Below are positions 5,417 to 5,884 of a stretch of 5,884 nt of DNA, piece by piece. Every line of letters begins with the position of its first letter. Position 1 is the first letter of the stretch. Under the pieces are notes generated by a model. The model had not been told where the DNA came from. It did not search any database and was given only the letters and a program-made list of their open reading frames with translations. Made by a program: the position numbers and the translations under genes. The stretch is from Oscillospiraceae bacterium (lineage in GTDB: Bacteria > Bacillota > Clostridia > Oscillospirales > Ruminococcaceae), in the NCBI GenBank assembly GCA_902798675.1, contig CADBXQ010000052.1:1-5884 (forward strand), given 5' to 3'.

Positions 5417-5854
5417 TTATTGAGCTTGTTTTATTTTATAGCTTAATGCTTTTGGCTTTGAGCCGCATTTTTTACATCCCTGAGCTGGGTTGATTGCTTG
5501 GCTTAAGATTTGATGGAGCTTGATTGCGGGGAATGACAAAATGGTCCAAATTAGTGAGAAATATAGGCAAATTTGGCCGGATATGTTCAGGAAAAACATC
5601 GAATAGTTCCACATATTCCAGTTTAAGATCAGATTAAAAACAATGCCCATAAAAAATTCGAAAACCGTTATAAATATCCCGCTAAACAAACATTTTATCA
5701 ACATATTCAAATTTAAAAGTCTGATTTTTCCAACAATTTCAAAGCATATGCTTCCAAAAACAAACGAAACCCAATGGCTGTCTCCATTATATATGAGCTC
5801 AAGTGTAAAATATGAGAATCCTCCAAAACAAGCCAGCCAGATTTCTTTCGCCAT
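5417..5854 (-). CDS. CmpB-like small integral membrane protein (putative ABC-transporter type IV family)
   Basis: A 145-residue, very hydrophobic protein with about four predicted membrane helices (roughly residues 4-21, 28-43, 51-76 and 92-112). Two segments recall the small clostridial proteins annotated as putative ABC-transporter type IV / CmpB: an ELIYNGDSHWVSFVFG region (19-34), like the usual RGxSHWxMF motif, and NWNMWNYS followed by SGQICLYFSLIW (92-103). Family membership is from memory of these motifs; the biochemical role is not established. After the last helix comes a polar, basic tail of about 30 residues with Cys127-Lys-Lys-Cys130, unusual for the family as I know it. The start ATG has AAGAGG seven bases upstream on the minus strand. 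The gene converges on proA, its promoter lies beyond the window edge, and its neighbours give no functional hint. A real protein is likely because ribosome binding site, topology and motifs agree. Confidence 0.75.
   Translation of the reverse strand: MAKEIWLACFGGFSYFTLELIYNGDSHWVSFVFGSICFEIVGKIRLLNLNMLIKCLFSGIFITVFEFFMGIVFNLILNWNMWNYSMFFLNISGQICLYFSLIWTILSFPAIKLHQILSQAINPAQGCKKCGSKPKALSYKIKQAQ
5446..5473 (+). terminator. Possible intrinsic terminator of proBA inside the convergent gene
   Basis: Downstream of proA, ATGC (5446-5449) and GGCT (5454-5457) pair with AGCC (5461-5464) and GCAT (5465-5468), giving an eight-pair stem with a TTTT bulge on the left and a three-base TTG loop, followed by TTTTT (5469-5473). 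It lies 60 bases past the proA stop, within the region encoding the C-terminal tail of the convergent membrane protein. A weaker hairpin, ATTGAGCT (5419-5426) with AGCTTAAT (5440-5447), comes just before it. The bulge makes this only a moderate candidate. Confidence 0.35.
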
Positions 5855-5884
5855 GTTTTTGCCTCTTTTCGTTAAATTTTATAT

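Overview
The window looks like a chromosomal piece of a low-GC Gram-positive bacterium, most likely a spore-forming member of the Clostridia. The evidence is AT-rich DNA with frequent A/T runs, strong GGAGG-type ribosome binding sites, use of GTG and TTG starts, sigma-A-type promoters with extended -10 elements, a clostridial-type short XRE regulator, a ProB without a PUA domain, a CmpB-like small membrane protein, and two perfect matches to the Spo0A box (TGTCGAA). No mobile element, CRISPR array, tRNA or rRNA was seen.

Layout. 39-701 (-) is uracil-DNA glycosylase (ung). It is divergent from 793-1476 (+), a 5'-methylthioadenosine/S-adenosylhomocysteine nucleosidase. That gene converges, with a 13-base gap, on 1490-2176 (-), an XRE-type DNA-binding regulator. 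A 348-base regulatory region (2177-2524) separates the regulator from the divergent 2525-3190 (+), a histidine phosphatase (phosphoglycerate-mutase-like) that starts with TTG. A separate promoter then leads into proB (3331-4104, +) and proA (4145-5386, +), the first two steps of proline synthesis from glutamate. proA converges on 5417-5854 (-), a four-helix small membrane protein of the CmpB-like family.

How the parts relate. ung and the nucleosidase are housekeeping genes for base-excision repair and for salvage of S-adenosylmethionine by-products. proB and proA form a clear two-gene operon. The most interesting part is the intergenic region 2177-2524. The regulator has a fully consensus sigma-A promoter (TTGACA, 17 bases, TATAAT) and the phosphatase has an extended -10 promoter. 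Each promoter has a perfect Spo0A box just upstream, and one inverted repeat sits at the predicted start of the regulator transcript. This suggests that the regulator and phosphatase are controlled together by the sporulation / stationary-phase master regulator, perhaps with autoregulation. That is inference from motifs, not demonstrated. No clearly novel multi-gene system is visible; the rest of the window is ordinary core genome.
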